DNA of 35,624 bases from an uncultured Nitrospira sp. (GTDB lineage: Bacteria > Nitrospirota > Nitrospiria > Nitrospirales > Nitrospiraceae): the NCBI GenBank assembly GCA_902500715.1, contig CABVRO010000020.1, positions 2,515-38,138 on the forward strand, read 5' to 3'. This document shows positions 24,227 through 32,889 of the stretch, piece after piece (position 1 is the first letter of the stretch; every line of letters begins with the position of its first letter). A program made the translations under genes and the position numbers. The notes beneath the pieces were generated by a model, which ran no database searches, was not told where the DNA came from, and worked only from the letters and a program-made list of their open reading frames with translations.

Positions 24227-24349
24227 TCATTTTCTTCGCCCACGATCCAATGGCTGCGGCGGACCGGCAAAGAACAACTCCATCAACCCAAAAAACATCA
24301 TGAGGAGTGCGCCCAGCCCGATGGCCACGGCCCAGTTTTCCCACGACAT
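24227..24349 (-). CDS. 40-aa single-helix membrane protein
   Basis: 40 codons with an excellent ribosome binding site (GAGGAGG, 6 nt before the ATG). Residues about 4-28 (ENWAVAIGLGALLMMFFGLM, then ELFFAG) form one membrane helix, followed by a basic tail PLDRGRRK. It lies 53 bp after the 314-aa membrane protein on the same strand and is probably co-transcribed. Function unknown; small helices of this type often bind and modulate a larger membrane partner. Confidence 0.65.
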   Translation of the reverse strand: MSWENWAVAIGLGALLMMFFGLMELFFAGPPQPLDRGRRK

Positions 24350-24402
24350 GTCCGACCTCCTCTTGCCCCTGAAAATAGTCGAGCGATTCACCGGGAGCAG
24401 CG

Positions 24403-25347
24403 TTATCTACCTGAACGGTGCAACTGCAGCAACGTCTCCAGCTTCCACAGCGGAATACTGTCCGCCTCCCTCTTGCTGCTGAACGCCAACCCGCCGACGA
24501 ACAATGCAATCAGGCCCAGACAGGCCAGCACCAAGGCCCCGCGCGAAATATCGGCGGTGGCAGTGGAGTGGTATGCGACCATCGTGCGTCCAGCCGGCAT
24601 CTCCTCGAGCAGAGCCAACCGATCCACCAATGCATCCGTACGAACGGCCGCGCTCATCGCACTGGCAAATTGAATCTGCCCTGCCGCCTTCGCCTCCGCA
24701 TACCCTTCTTGCGCCTGTGTCACTTGCACGACGGCCCGACCGATTCGCTCCTGGACCATCGACGTCATACGATCCTCCTCCTGAATCGCGTCGACGATCG
24801 ACCAGCCAAGTGTCGCCTGCCTGGTCGACTCGAACTGATCATGCATGCGCTGCCCGATCAATTCGGCCCTCTGGATCAGGTTCGTGTTGAATTCGCTGGC
24901 ATACTGGCCGGCAGAGAGGACTCCGCTTGCAAGCCCACGACGGGTCTGATTGACCACGGACTTGCCCATGACATATTGCATCCGCGCACGATGATCGGCT
25001 TCCTGTCCAAACGCGCGTAACTCTGCCAACACCAGAGGACTCAGCAACGTCGTTGAGAGCAGCTGAGACTCACTCACCGCCCGGTTTAACTCCATCGCGG
25101 AAGCAGAGAGGGCGGCATCGGCTTCCCGGTCGAGCAAAACATCGTGAAGAATCGCTTGGCCCAGAACGGGCTGGAGATACTGCATGCCGGTGAAAGGATC
25201 GTGAGTTTCGGTGGTCATGTTCGCGGCGGGAACGATCGGTGCCTGCCAGAAACCGTTGGCAGCCGTCACCAATAGGTATCCTCCGAACAGCGTGGCCACC
25301 AATCCAATGGCGGCCACGACATCAATGAGGTCATATTTTCGTCCCAT
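24403..25347 (-). CDS. Two-TM membrane protein with large soluble helical middle
   Basis: 314-aa protein I do not recognise. A first membrane helix is at about 8-28 (DVVAAIGLVATLFGGYLLVT) and a second near 270-290 (GALVLACLGLIALFVGGLAF). The roughly 240 residues between are strongly helical and Ala/Gln/Glu-rich with coiled-coil character, and contain no Walker, Cys-His or other catalytic motif. A short basic tail follows the second helix. GGAGGATATC precedes the ATG. The shape resembles chemoreceptor-type sensor topology without a signalling domain. It sits between a 30-codon ORF and a 40-aa membrane peptide in one probable transcript. Confidence 0.7.
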   Translation of the reverse strand: MGRKYDLIDVVAAIGLVATLFGGYLLVTAANGFWQAPIVPAANMTTETHDPFTGMQYLQPVLGQAILHDVLLDREADAALSASAMELNRAVSESQLLSTTLLSPLVLAELRAFGQEADHRARMQYVMGKSVVNQTRRGLASGVLSAGQYASEFNTNLIQRAELIGQRMHDQFESTRQATLGWSIVDAIQEEDRMTSMVQERIGRAVVQVTQAQEGYAEAKAAGQIQFASAMSAAVRTDALVDRLALLEEMPAGRTMVAYHSTATADISRGALVLACLGLIALFVGGLAFSSKREADSIPLWKLETLLQLHRSGR

Positions 25348-25356
25348 GATATCCTC

Positions 25357-25449
25357 CTATCCTGCCTCGAGTAGTTCAGCGCGGGGCAAACAGGCAGGAT
25401 GCCGGCGCGCCGGAATCTGAGCCGCACCAGATCGCGGTCGTCTCAGCAT
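25357..25449 (-). CDS. 30-aa Arg/Pro-rich ORF, possible leader peptide
   Basis: Begins with a textbook RBS (AAGGAGG, 8 nt before the ATG) and runs MLRRPRSGAAQIPARRHPAC to LLEAG, ending in a TAG that lies just before the RBS of the 314-aa protein (9 bp between genes). Low-complexity basic composition, no signal peptide. It may be a small protein, or a leader whose translation controls the downstream gene. Only the RBS and spacing support it. Confidence 0.4.
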   Translation of the reverse strand: MLRRPRSGAAQIPARRHPACLPRAELLEAG

Positions 25450-25502
25450 AAAGCAATCCTCCTTGGTGTAGTTGGTGTGTGATGGCGCATCCGTAGAACG
25501 GA

Positions 25503-25530
25503 ACTGTATTCCCGGCCTTGCGAAACACAA
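25503..25530 (-). promoter_or_regulatory. Candidate promoter of the small-ORF/membrane operon
   Basis: Minus strand TTGTGT (25525-25530), 16-nt spacer, TACAGT (25503-25508), giving a leader of about 47 nt to the 30-codon ORF. Moderate match only. Confidence 0.35.
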
Positions 25531-25862
25531 AACACGGGCAGAAGATCTTGATGCGGAAAGTCGTTGAAGAAGGCTACCGCCGGATAGGACGGGACAAGGC
25601 TGGCTTGGTCAGAGCGGCGGTCATGTTCGCCACAGAAGACCATGCGACCACCTGCAGAGGGGGTGGCATCGAATGACCCCGTTAGTCTATGCCTCGCTCA
25701 ACAAGCAGTCAATATGGCAAGAACCTAGAGCGGACGCGGGTTGCCGGGCAGGGACTCTCTCGCATTCTTGAATGTCTCAATGTGGCGGTTCACCCATCAG
25801 GGACGAACATTCGGTACAATGTGGACAGAAATCCCCCCACGTATCTACAGGCGGAGCATTCT
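25531..25862. other. Divergent intergenic stretch, no supported gene
   Basis: Upstream region between the 25449 minus-strand ORF and the secreted gene at 25863. Short open frames on both strands lack an RBS and protein character. A TACAAT at 25815-25820 could be a -10 box for the downstream plus-strand gene, but it lacks a properly spaced -35. Confidence 0.3.
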
Positions 25863-26261
25863 ATGCCGACTACAAGCCTGCTGGTGCTACTTATCGCATG
25901 GACGCTATTAGGCCCGGTTTCCATCGCCGGTTCGCAGCCGTCGATTCTTCAGCAGCGCGACGGAACCACCAGCACCCTGACCCCGCTGGGGGAAGGAGAC
26001 GCCATCTATTCCGACGCGCATGGAGGCAAGGACGTCACCCATCTTGGGTCCGGACTTCCGTCACACACCTTCAGTTCGCCCCATGGCGGAGTGCCCGGAT
26101 CGGTCACACCATTCGGAACACCGACACCGCCGAATCTGGTCACACCGGCGCCGGTACTGCCGCTCCAACCAAGAGGTATGGCGACTCCATACCCACAGCC
26201 CCCCACCTCATCCGTTAGTCCAGGCGGGTACAGCGCCTTCGGCGGGCGATCGGGGCGTTAA
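25863..26261 (+). CDS. Secreted Gly/Pro/Thr-rich protein
   Basis: 132-aa exported protein of unknown function. The signal peptide MPTTSLLVLLIAWTLLGPVS ends near SIAG. The mature chain is low complexity: SPHGGVPGSVTPFGTPTPP, then Pro-rich repeats and GGYSAFGGRSGR at the end. GGAG lies 6 nt before the ATG at 25863; an upstream in-frame ATG at 25689 would add 58 residues ahead of the signal peptide, so I reject it. No cysteines are present, so a disordered envelope or surface role is more likely than an enzyme. Confidence 0.6.
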   Translation: MPTTSLLVLLIAWTLLGPVSIAGSQPSILQQRDGTTSTLTPLGEGDAIYSDAHGGKDVTHLGSGLPSHTFSSPHGGVPGSVTPFGTPTPPNLVTPAPVLPLQPRGMATPYPQPPTSSVSPGGYSAFGGRSGR

Positions 26262-26320
26262 CCGGTCGAACGACCAGCCTAGGGTGATCCTCGCCCAAGC
26301 GCATCCGTCAAAGAGCACGG

Positions 26321-26349
26321 TTGAATCTCTTCAGGTCTTTCGTTAAGTT
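26321..26349 (+). promoter_or_regulatory. Weak candidate promoter of lnt, possibly leaderless
   Basis: TTGAAT (26321-26326), 17-nt spacer, TAAGTT (26344-26349). Transcription would begin at or within a few bases of the lnt ATG at 26357, which has no clear RBS. Confidence 0.3.
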
Positions 26350-26356
26350 ACGGTCA

Positions 26357-27991
26357 ATGACCATCTCCCGCGCACGCCTCATCCTGCTTGCCTGCGCGAG
26401 CGGTCTTCTCTATCCCCTCTCCTTCCCCGCGTTCGACCTCGGTATGGTGGCTTGGTTCGCGCTGGTACCGCTACACATTGCCGTGGAATATCTGTCGCCA
26501 GGACGTGCGTTCCGGATCGGCTGGCTGTCCGGCACGCTGGCCTTCACTGGTTCCATGTTCTGGGTCATTACCGCCATGAATGTCTACGGGAAGGTCCCGT
26601 TCCCGATCGCCACCCTGGTGATGTTGTTGCTCACGGTTTACCTCGGACTCTACATGGCCGTCTATGCAGGCGGACTTTCGTGGATCCGGACGGCGTTCCC
26701 GACCCTTGGATTCCTACCCGCGCCTTTTCTCTGGGTGACACTGGAACTGATCCGGACCTACTTTCTCTCCGGCTTACCCTGGGCGCTGTTCGGATATTCC
26801 CAATACCAATGGCTCCCGATCATCCAACTGGCCGACCATTTCGGGGTGTACGGCGTCTCCTTCCTCCTCGTGCTGGTCAACGCCGCGCTGGCCGAAACAA
26901 TTATCTGGGGTTTCAAGGCTTATCGCGGATTTCAGATTCGTTCGTTTCCCTGGCCCTCGTCGGTCGCGGCTACTGCCGGATTCGGCGTCGCCCTGTTTTA
27001 TGGCACCACCCTCTTGTCTTCCGCCCAGCATGTCCCGACCCGCACGTTGTCGGTGGGAGTCGTACAGCCGAATGTGGAACAGGCGCAGAAATGGGATGTG
27101 GCATTTCGCCAGGAGACGATGGCGCGCTACGATCGGCTCACGGCGGGACTCGGCGGCAATCTGGATCTCATCGTCTGGCCGGAGGCCGCCACGCCCTTTG
27201 TCTTTGAAACGGAACCGCAATACCGCGCGGTCGTGAACGACATGGCTCGCCGCGCCGGTGCCCCGCTGCTGTTCGGCAGTCCCGCATTGCGACGCCATCC
27301 GGACGGCCGCCCGTTCCTGCTCAACAGCGCCTACCTGCTTGCCACCGACGGCCAGATCCTCGGTCGCTACGACAAACAACATTTGGTTCCCTTCGGCGAA
27401 TACATTCCGTTCCACAATTCGTTCCTATTCTTCCTGGACAAACTCGTCGAAGGCATCGGTGACTTCGAAGCCGGACCGGGATCGACGTTGTTGATGTTCA
27501 AGCCCCGCGAGAAGGCCCCGCCCGTGGCGCCCGCGGCTACCCTCACCGATTTCCACGTGAAGTTCGGCGTCGTCATTTGCTACGAAGTGATCTTTCCCAA
27601 CCTCGTGCGGCAATTTGCGGCGAACGGAGCCGATTTCATGGTCACGGTCACGAACGATGCCTGGTTCGGTCCGTCGTCGGCGCCCTATCAACATTTTGGC
27701 ATGGTAGTCTTTCGTGCCGTGGAAAATCATGTCGCCTTCGCGCGAGCGGCCAACACCGGCATCTCCGGATTCATCGACCCCTACGGGCGTGTCGTGCAAC
27801 AGTCACCGATCTTCACGCAGGAAGCGCTCAGAGGAACGATTGCCGTCAGCCATCAGCAGACCTTTTACTCGCAATACGGTGATCTCTTTGCGTATGCCTG
27901 TGCTATACTCATCGCGCTTTTGTGCCTGACCGGCTACTTCTCACACGACACAGAACCCGCCGGTGGTGAACCAGCCGGGCGACCAGCCTGA
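26357..27991 (+). CDS. lnt: Apolipoprotein N-acyltransferase
   Basis: Adds the third acyl chain to the N-terminal cysteine of lipoproteins, the last step of their maturation, in the inner membrane. The 544-aa product has an N-terminal bundle of about seven helices (PLSFPAFDLGMVAWFALVPL, then SGTLAFTGSMFWV, etc.), then a nitrilase domain with the catalytic triad: E276 in LIVWPEAATPF, K340 in LGRYDKQHLVPFGEY, and C409 in FGVVICYEVIFP. The family sequence ends with a last helix, ACAILIALLCLTGY. I use ATG 26357; TTG 26321 would add 12 residues. First gene of a row with prfB, lysS, lolC/E and lolD. Confidence 0.93.
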   Translation: MTISRARLILLACASGLLYPLSFPAFDLGMVAWFALVPLHIAVEYLSPGRAFRIGWLSGTLAFTGSMFWVITAMNVYGKVPFPIATLVMLLLTVYLGLYMAVYAGGLSWIRTAFPTLGFLPAPFLWVTLELIRTYFLSGLPWALFGYSQYQWLPIIQLADHFGVYGVSFLLVLVNAALAETIIWGFKAYRGFQIRSFPWPSSVAATAGFGVALFYGTTLLSSAQHVPTRTLSVGVVQPNVEQAQKWDVAFRQETMARYDRLTAGLGGNLDLIVWPEAATPFVFETEPQYRAVVNDMARRAGAPLLFGSPALRRHPDGRPFLLNSAYLLATDGQILGRYDKQHLVPFGEYIPFHNSFLFFLDKLVEGIGDFEAGPGSTLLMFKPREKAPPVAPAATLTDFHVKFGVVICYEVIFPNLVRQFAANGADFMVTVTNDAWFGPSSAPYQHFGMVVFRAVENHVAFARAANTGISGFIDPYGRVVQQSPIFTQEALRGTIAVSHQQTFYSQYGDLFAYACAILIALLCLTGYFSHDTEPAGGEPAGRPA

Positions 27992-28009
27992 GCGAGAAAG
28001 GACCGTGCC

Positions 28010-29153
28010 ATGTTAGATGATGTCCGAACCCGTGTGCGTACCCTCGGCGAACAGTTGGCTCAACTACGGGGGCATCTTTGACCTGGCTCGGATGACCGCT
28101 GAACTCAACGACATCGAAGTCAAAACCTCCCAGCCTGATTTCTGGAAAGATACGCAGGCGGCCGCCAAGGTGAACCGCCGCAAAGCCGCCCTCGATCGGG
28201 AACTGTCGCGCTGGCGGGACACCGAACGCCGGCAGAACGACATCGAGGCGCTCCTCGAACTGGCGCTGGAATCCGGCGATGCCGGGCTGGAGCAGGAACT
28301 CCTGGCCGAACTCGAACCATTCGAAAAAGCCGTCGCCCAATTCCGCATCGAGTTGCTGCTCTCAGGCGAATTGGACTCGAGCAACGCCATCTTCGCGATC
28401 CATCCCGGAGCCGGCGGAACCGAGTCGCAGGACTGGGCGCAGATGCTGCTGCGCATGTATGTGCGATGGGCCGAGCAAAAGGGATTTAAGGTAGAGACGT
28501 TGGATCTGCTCGCGGGGGACGAGGCCGGCATTAAGAGCGCGACGCTGTCCGTCAGCGGGCCCTATGCCTACGGCTATCTCAAAGCCGAAGCCGGCGTGCA
28601 TCGCCTTGTGCGAATCTCCCCGTTCGACGCCAACAAACGTCGACATACGTCCTTCGCGTCGGTATTTGTGTATCCCGAACTCGAGGACGATGTGCAGGTG
28701 GTGATCGACGACAAAGACCTCCGGGTCGATACGTTCCGTGCCGGTGGCGCCGGCGGTCAGAACGTCAATAAGGTCGAGACCGCCATCCGGATCACCCACA
28801 TTCCAACGGGCATCGTGGTGCAATGTCAGAACGAACGGTCGCAACTGCAAAATCGCAACGGCGCCATGAAAATTTTGCGAGCGCGCCTGTTTGAAGTGGA
28901 GCAGCGCAAAAAAGAAGCCGAGTTCAACGCCATCGTGGGCGAAAAGAAGGACATCGCCTGGGGCAGCCAGATCCGGTCCTATGTCTTCCAGCCCTACCAG
29001 ATGGTCAAAGACCATCGGACCGGATACGAAGTCGGCCAGGTCTCCGCCGTTATGGATGGTGAACTGGACGGGTTCATCGAAGCCTATCTCCAGAGAAAAC
29101 TGACCGGCGGGAAAGCCCCGGAACCGGTCGGCATGAAGGATGATGACCTGTAA
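28010..29153 (+). CDS. prfB: Peptide chain release factor 2, programmed +1 frameshift
   Basis: RF2 terminates translation at UGA and UAA. The first frame, starting at ATG 28010 (AAAGGA upstream), gives [20 protein letters not shown] then GHL and a TGA at 28079-28081. A +1 shift at CTT-TGA-C continues as [11 protein letters not shown] to a 380-aa product (the 1144-nt span includes the skipped base). The continuation carries the stop-codon anticodon motif SPF ([10 protein letters not shown]) and the catalytic GGQ (residues 248-250, [14 protein letters not shown]). The next gene, lysS, is the usual neighbour. A start at 28017 in the second frame would omit the regulated N-terminus and is not used. 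Confidence 0.95.
28067..28082 (+). promoter_or_regulatory. RF2 autoregulatory frameshift site
   Basis: GGGGG upstream acts as an internal Shine-Dalgarno-like element, then CTT-TGA-C (28076-28082) is the classic slippery stop. When RF2 is scarce the ribosome pauses at TGA and shifts +1 into the main frame. This matches the known bacterial prfB site. Confidence 0.9.
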
Positions 29154-29170
29154 AGAAAGGGAGCTGATAG

Positions 29171-29243
29171 CCTATGGCCTACGGCAGATAGCAGGAAACG
29201 GAAGCTGTTCCGGACCCTCAGCTATTCGCTAGCAGCCATACGC
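29171..29243. repeat. Imperfect palindromic intergenic sequence
   Basis: Between prfB and lysS, a core CGGAA-gctg-TTCCG hairpin (29199-29212) sits between flanks that are loosely inverted around TATGGC and ATAGC. No U-tract. It may be an intergenic repeat of the genome or a weak attenuator. Confidence 0.35.
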
Positions 29244-29254
29244 TCCGTGTGATC

Positions 29255-30736
29255 ATGGATGAACTGAACGATCAACGCCAACAACGCATCAAGAAACTCG
29301 ATCACCTGCGGCAACTCGGGGTGGCTCCCTATGGCACGCGCTTCGAGATCAAGGACCGGGCCGGACAACTCACACGTCTGCATGGTGAAAAAGCCAAGGA
29401 CGTGCTCGAGCAGGAGCAGATCGGCTGCACCATCGCCGGCCGCATCGTCGGACTACGCCGGTTCGGGAAGGCCGCCTTTGCAGTACTACAAGATGGGTCG
29501 GACCGCTTGCAGGTGTATCTGAAGAAAGACACTTTGGGTGAGCAGGCTCACCAGATTTCCGAGGGACTGGATCTCGGCGACTGGATCGGAGTCACGGGTG
29601 TGTTGTTCCGCACCAAGACCAACGAGTTCACGGTGGAGGTGAAGACCCTCACCTTTCTGAGCAAAGCGCTACGCCCGCTTCCCGAAAAGTGGCATGGACT
29701 CACCGATGTCGAAACCCGGTATCGGCAGCGCTACGTCGATCTCATTGCCAATCCCCAGGTTCACCAGATATTCGCGCTGCGCAGTCGCATCATCTCAGGC
29801 ATTCGCGCGTTTCTGATCGAACGCGGCTTTCTCGAAGTCGAAACGCCGATGATGCACCCGATTCCCGGCGGCGCAGCCGCCAAACCCTTCGTCACCCATC
29901 ACAATGCCCTGGGCGCCGAGCTCTATCTACGCATTGCCCCTGAACTCTATCTCAAACGGCTGATCGTCGGCGGCTTCCCACGCGTGTTCGAGATCAACCG
30001 GAATTTCCGGAACGAAGGCATCTCGACGATTCACAATCCTGAATTCACCATGTTGGAGTTTTACGTCTCCTACGCCGACTACCACGACTTGATCGTGCTG
30101 ACCGAAGAACTCTTCGGCCGGTTGGCCCAGGACATTCTCGGCACCACCACCATCGACTATCAAGGCACACAGATCAATCTGGGATCGCCGTGGCGCCGAT
30201 GGTCGTATCACCAATCGATTCTGGAAGTGAATAGCCTGCCGCCCTCCGTCCTCACGAATCGCGATGAGGCCCTTGCGGCGGCCCAACGCCTCGGTGTCGA
30301 AGTCTCTCCCAAAGAATCACTGGTGAATATCCTCAACGAGATCTTCGAAGAGACCGTCGAGCCGCGCCTCCAACAGCCGACCTTCATCACCGACTACCCG
30401 ATCGAAATTTCCCCGCTCGCGCGAAGGAAAGACTCCGATCCGTCGCTCACCGACCGGTTCGAGCTCTACATCGCGGGACGTGAAATCGCCAACGCCTTCT
30501 CCGAGTTGAACGATCCGCTCGATCAGCGCGAGCGCTTCGAGGCTCAGGCGGCGAAACATGCGGCCGGAGACGAGGAAGCCCACCGCGTCGATGAAGACTT
30601 CCTGCGCGCCCTCGAATACGGCATGCCGCCTACTGCGGGCGAAGGGATCGGCATCGATCGGCTGGTCATGCTCTTCACCAATCAGTCCTCGATCCGGGAT
30701 GTGGTCCTCTTCCCGCAGCTGAGGCCTGAAAAGTAG
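29255..30736 (+). CDS. lysS: Lysyl-tRNA synthetase, class II
   Basis: Charges tRNA-Lys. The 493-aa product has an N-terminal OB-fold anticodon-binding domain (TIAGRIVGLRRFGKAAFAVL) and the class II catalytic core: GFLEVETPMMHPIPGGAAA, motif 2 RNFRNEGISTIHNPEFTMLE, and motif 3 GEGIGIDRLVMLF near the C-terminus. The ATG at 29255 is used; a GTG two codons upstream is also in frame, and no clear RBS is present. The stop is 2 bp before the lolC/E ATG, so the two are coupled. Confidence 0.95.
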   Translation: MDELNDQRQQRIKKLDHLRQLGVAPYGTRFEIKDRAGQLTRLHGEKAKDVLEQEQIGCTIAGRIVGLRRFGKAAFAVLQDGSDRLQVYLKKDTLGEQAHQISEGLDLGDWIGVTGVLFRTKTNEFTVEVKTLTFLSKALRPLPEKWHGLTDVETRYRQRYVDLIANPQVHQIFALRSRIISGIRAFLIERGFLEVETPMMHPIPGGAAAKPFVTHHNALGAELYLRIAPELYLKRLIVGGFPRVFEINRNFRNEGISTIHNPEFTMLEFYVSYADYHDLIVLTEELFGRLAQDILGTTTIDYQGTQINLGSPWRRWSYHQSILEVNSLPPSVLTNRDEALAAAQRLGVEVSPKESLVNILNEIFEETVEPRLQQPTFITDYPIEISPLARRKDSDPSLTDRFELYIAGREIANAFSELNDPLDQRERFEAQAAKHAAGDEEAHRVDEDFLRALEYGMPPTAGEGIGIDRLVMLFTNQSSIRDVVLFPQLRPEK

Positions 30737-30738
30737 AC

Positions 30739-32016
30739 ATGGCGCTGCCCTACGAAATCTTCATCGGCCTGCGCTACCTGCGCGCGAAGCGACGCAACCG
30801 CACCATCTCCTTCAACACCATCGTCTCGATTGCCGGGATTACGCTCGGCGTCGCCGCCTTGATCGGCACGGTCGGGATCATGACCGGGTTCAAGGAGGAT
30901 GTGCAGGCCAAGATTCTCGGCACCACTGCGCACATCCTGGTGAACGACCGCATGAAGGAATCGATGGTCGACTACGAGGAACAGGTGAAGAAGGTTATGG
31001 CCGTTCCTGACGTCGTCGCCGCCACCCCATTCATCTTCCGCCAGGTCCTGCTCACTTCTCCATCCGGCGTCCAGGGCATTATTCTTCGCGGGATCGATCC
31101 TACGCGGGAAGGTACCGTCACCGAGTTGGCCCACAACCTCGTGAACGGCAACCTCGACGACCTCGCGCGTCCGAATAAAGTGACCATTCCCGAAAAAGAA
31201 CGGGAGCCGAACGGTCCCGACACAGCCATGCGGCCGGGCATCATTCTCGGCAAAGAACTCTCGATACGACTCGGTGCCTTCCCCGGCGACACACTGAACG
31301 TCGTTTCGCCGGTGGGGCCGATTACCGGCGCCAGCATGACGCCGAAGATCCGACAGTTCGTCGTCGTCGGCATCTTCCAATCCGGCATGTACGAATACGA
31401 TTCCTCCCTCGCGTATATCGAACTGGCGGAGGCGCAAAAGTTTTTCAACATGGGAGCCAGCGTGACGGGTATCGAGGTGAAAGTCACCGATGTGTTCCGC
31501 GCGGCGGACATTGCCCGCGCGATCGAGCACCATCTCGGATTCGCCTTCTGGGCGCGGGACTGGATGCAGATGAACCGCAATCTGTTTTCGGCGCTCAAAC
31601 TCGAAAAGACGATGATGTTCCTCCTGCTGGTCTTGATCACCATCGTGGCTTCCTTCAATATCGTCAGTACCCTGACCATGATCGTGACGGAAAAGCAGCG
31701 CGAGATCGCCATTCTCAAGGCGATGGGCGCGACGCGCAAAGGCATCATGCGTATTTTCATGCTCAACGGCCTGATCATCGGCTGTTCCGGTGCGGCCATC
31801 GGCGTCCCGCTCGGGTATACGTTTCTCTGGCTGATCCAGACCTTTTGGACCTTCGACCCGACCGTGTACTACATCTCCCGCATTCCGGTCCATGTGCTCG
31901 GTTCGGATGTGTTACTGGTCGCCGGGTCTGCGATTCTGATCAGTTTCGCGGCCACGCTCTACCCCTCGCTCCAAGCCGCCAAACTGGATCCGGCGGCCGC
32001 CTTGCGCTATGAGTAA
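30739..32016 (+). CDS. lolC: Lipoprotein-releasing ABC transporter permease (LolC/E)
   Basis: 425-aa permease of the Lol machine that frees mature lipoproteins from the inner membrane for transfer to LolA. One helix near the N-terminus (VSIAGITLGVAALIGTVGIM) is followed by a large periplasmic domain and then three C-terminal FtsX-type helices, with the hallmark EKQREIAILKAMGATRKGI between them. Only one permease gene is seen here, so it may work as a homodimer or its partner lies elsewhere; the symbol lolC rather than lolE is conventional. Follows lysS by 2 bp, and lolD follows by 62 bp. Confidence 0.9.
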   Translation: MALPYEIFIGLRYLRAKRRNRTISFNTIVSIAGITLGVAALIGTVGIMTGFKEDVQAKILGTTAHILVNDRMKESMVDYEEQVKKVMAVPDVVAATPFIFRQVLLTSPSGVQGIILRGIDPTREGTVTELAHNLVNGNLDDLARPNKVTIPEKEREPNGPDTAMRPGIILGKELSIRLGAFPGDTLNVVSPVGPITGASMTPKIRQFVVVGIFQSGMYEYDSSLAYIELAEAQKFFNMGASVTGIEVKVTDVFRAADIARAIEHHLGFAFWARDWMQMNRNLFSALKLEKTMMFLLLVLITIVASFNIVSTLTMIVTEKQREIAILKAMGATRKGIMRIFMLNGLIIGCSGAAIGVPLGYTFLWLIQTFWTFDPTVYYISRIPVHVLGSDVLLVAGSAILISFAATLYPSLQAAKLDPAAALRYE

Positions 32017-32078
32017 GAGAGTCCGGAACTTCCCAGCAGCACGATTGAACGTGAACCATTGCAGAGTGCAGCACCGAC

Positions 32079-32747
32079 ATGATTGACGTCGTCGATCTCT
32101 ACAAATCGTTTCCCATGGGCGGGCGTGAACTCGTCGTGTTGAATAACATCAACCTGCACATCACACGCGGGGAATTGATCGCGATCATGGGCGCCTCCGG
32201 AGCCGGGAAGAGCACCCTGCTGCAAATCCTCGGGACCCTGGATCGTCCGACCAAGGGCACGGTGTCGTTCGACGGCCAGAATCTTTTTGCACTCACGGAA
32301 CAAGAGCAGGCCGAGTTCCGGAATAAACGTGTCGGATTCGTCTTTCAATTCCATCACCTGCTGCCGGAATTTTCGGCCTTGGAAAACGCCTGCCTCCCGG
32401 CGATGATTCAGAAACGCGACATGGCCGACGTCGTCGGCGAAGCGACGAAACTCCTCGGCGAGGTCGGTCTGGCGGATCGACTCCACCACAAGCCCGGCGA
32501 ACTCTCAGGCGGCGAACAGCAGCGAGTCTCCGTCGCGCGCGCCTTGATGCAGCAGCCCGATCTGGTGCTGGCCGATGAACCGACAGGCAACCTCGACTCC
32601 CATACCGGCGACGCTCTCTTCACCTTGCTTCGTCAGTTGAACCGCTCCCGTGGGACCACGTTCGTCATCGTGACCCACAACGACAAGCTCTCATCCCAGG
32701 CCGACCGGATCGTCTCCATGCAGGACGGGATGATCGTGTCCGCATAA
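32079..32747 (+). CDS. lolD: Lipoprotein-releasing ABC transporter ATPase
   Basis: 222-aa ATPase energising lipoprotein release. Walker A GASGAGKS (38-45), Q-loop [16 protein letters not shown] (Q90), signature LSGGEQQRV (142-150), Walker [13 protein letters not shown] (162-173) and switch His in VTHNDK. The EFSALEN after the Q-loop and the MacB/LolD-like length identify the subgroup. It lies 62 bp after the permease, on the same strand. A strong promoter begins 75 bp downstream, so the transcript probably ends after this gene. Confidence 0.93.
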   Translation: MIDVVDLYKSFPMGGRELVVLNNINLHITRGELIAIMGASGAGKSTLLQILGTLDRPTKGTVSFDGQNLFALTEQEQAEFRNKRVGFVFQFHHLLPEFSALENACLPAMIQKRDMADVVGEATKLLGEVGLADRLHHKPGELSGGEQQRVSVARALMQQPDLVLADEPTGNLDSHTGDALFTLLRQLNRSRGTTFVIVTHNDKLSSQADRIVSMQDGMIVSA

Positions 32748-32821
32748 CGCGAGACCATCGGTGGATGGCGCTCGCCCACTGACGCGACGCGGCTGAATCG
32801 TTCGACCGTGACCGGGATTTC

Positions 32822-32850
32822 TTGACGGCGCCAGCATCTTTTCGTAGACT
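32822..32850 (+). promoter_or_regulatory. Sigma-70-type promoter of the barrel-like gene
   Basis: TTGACG (32822-32827), 17-nt spacer, TAGACT (32845-32850). The expected start near 32857 leaves about 33 nt to the ATG at 32890. Confidence 0.6.
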
Positions 32851-32889
32851 GACCCATCCTTGCATTCACGTGGGAGTTCGACCAGGTTT

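Noticed and set aside
30682..31893. 403-codon open frame antisense to lysS/lolC
   Set aside because: Charged low-complexity translation (His/Asp/Gly/Arg-rich) typical of a shadow of a coding gene.
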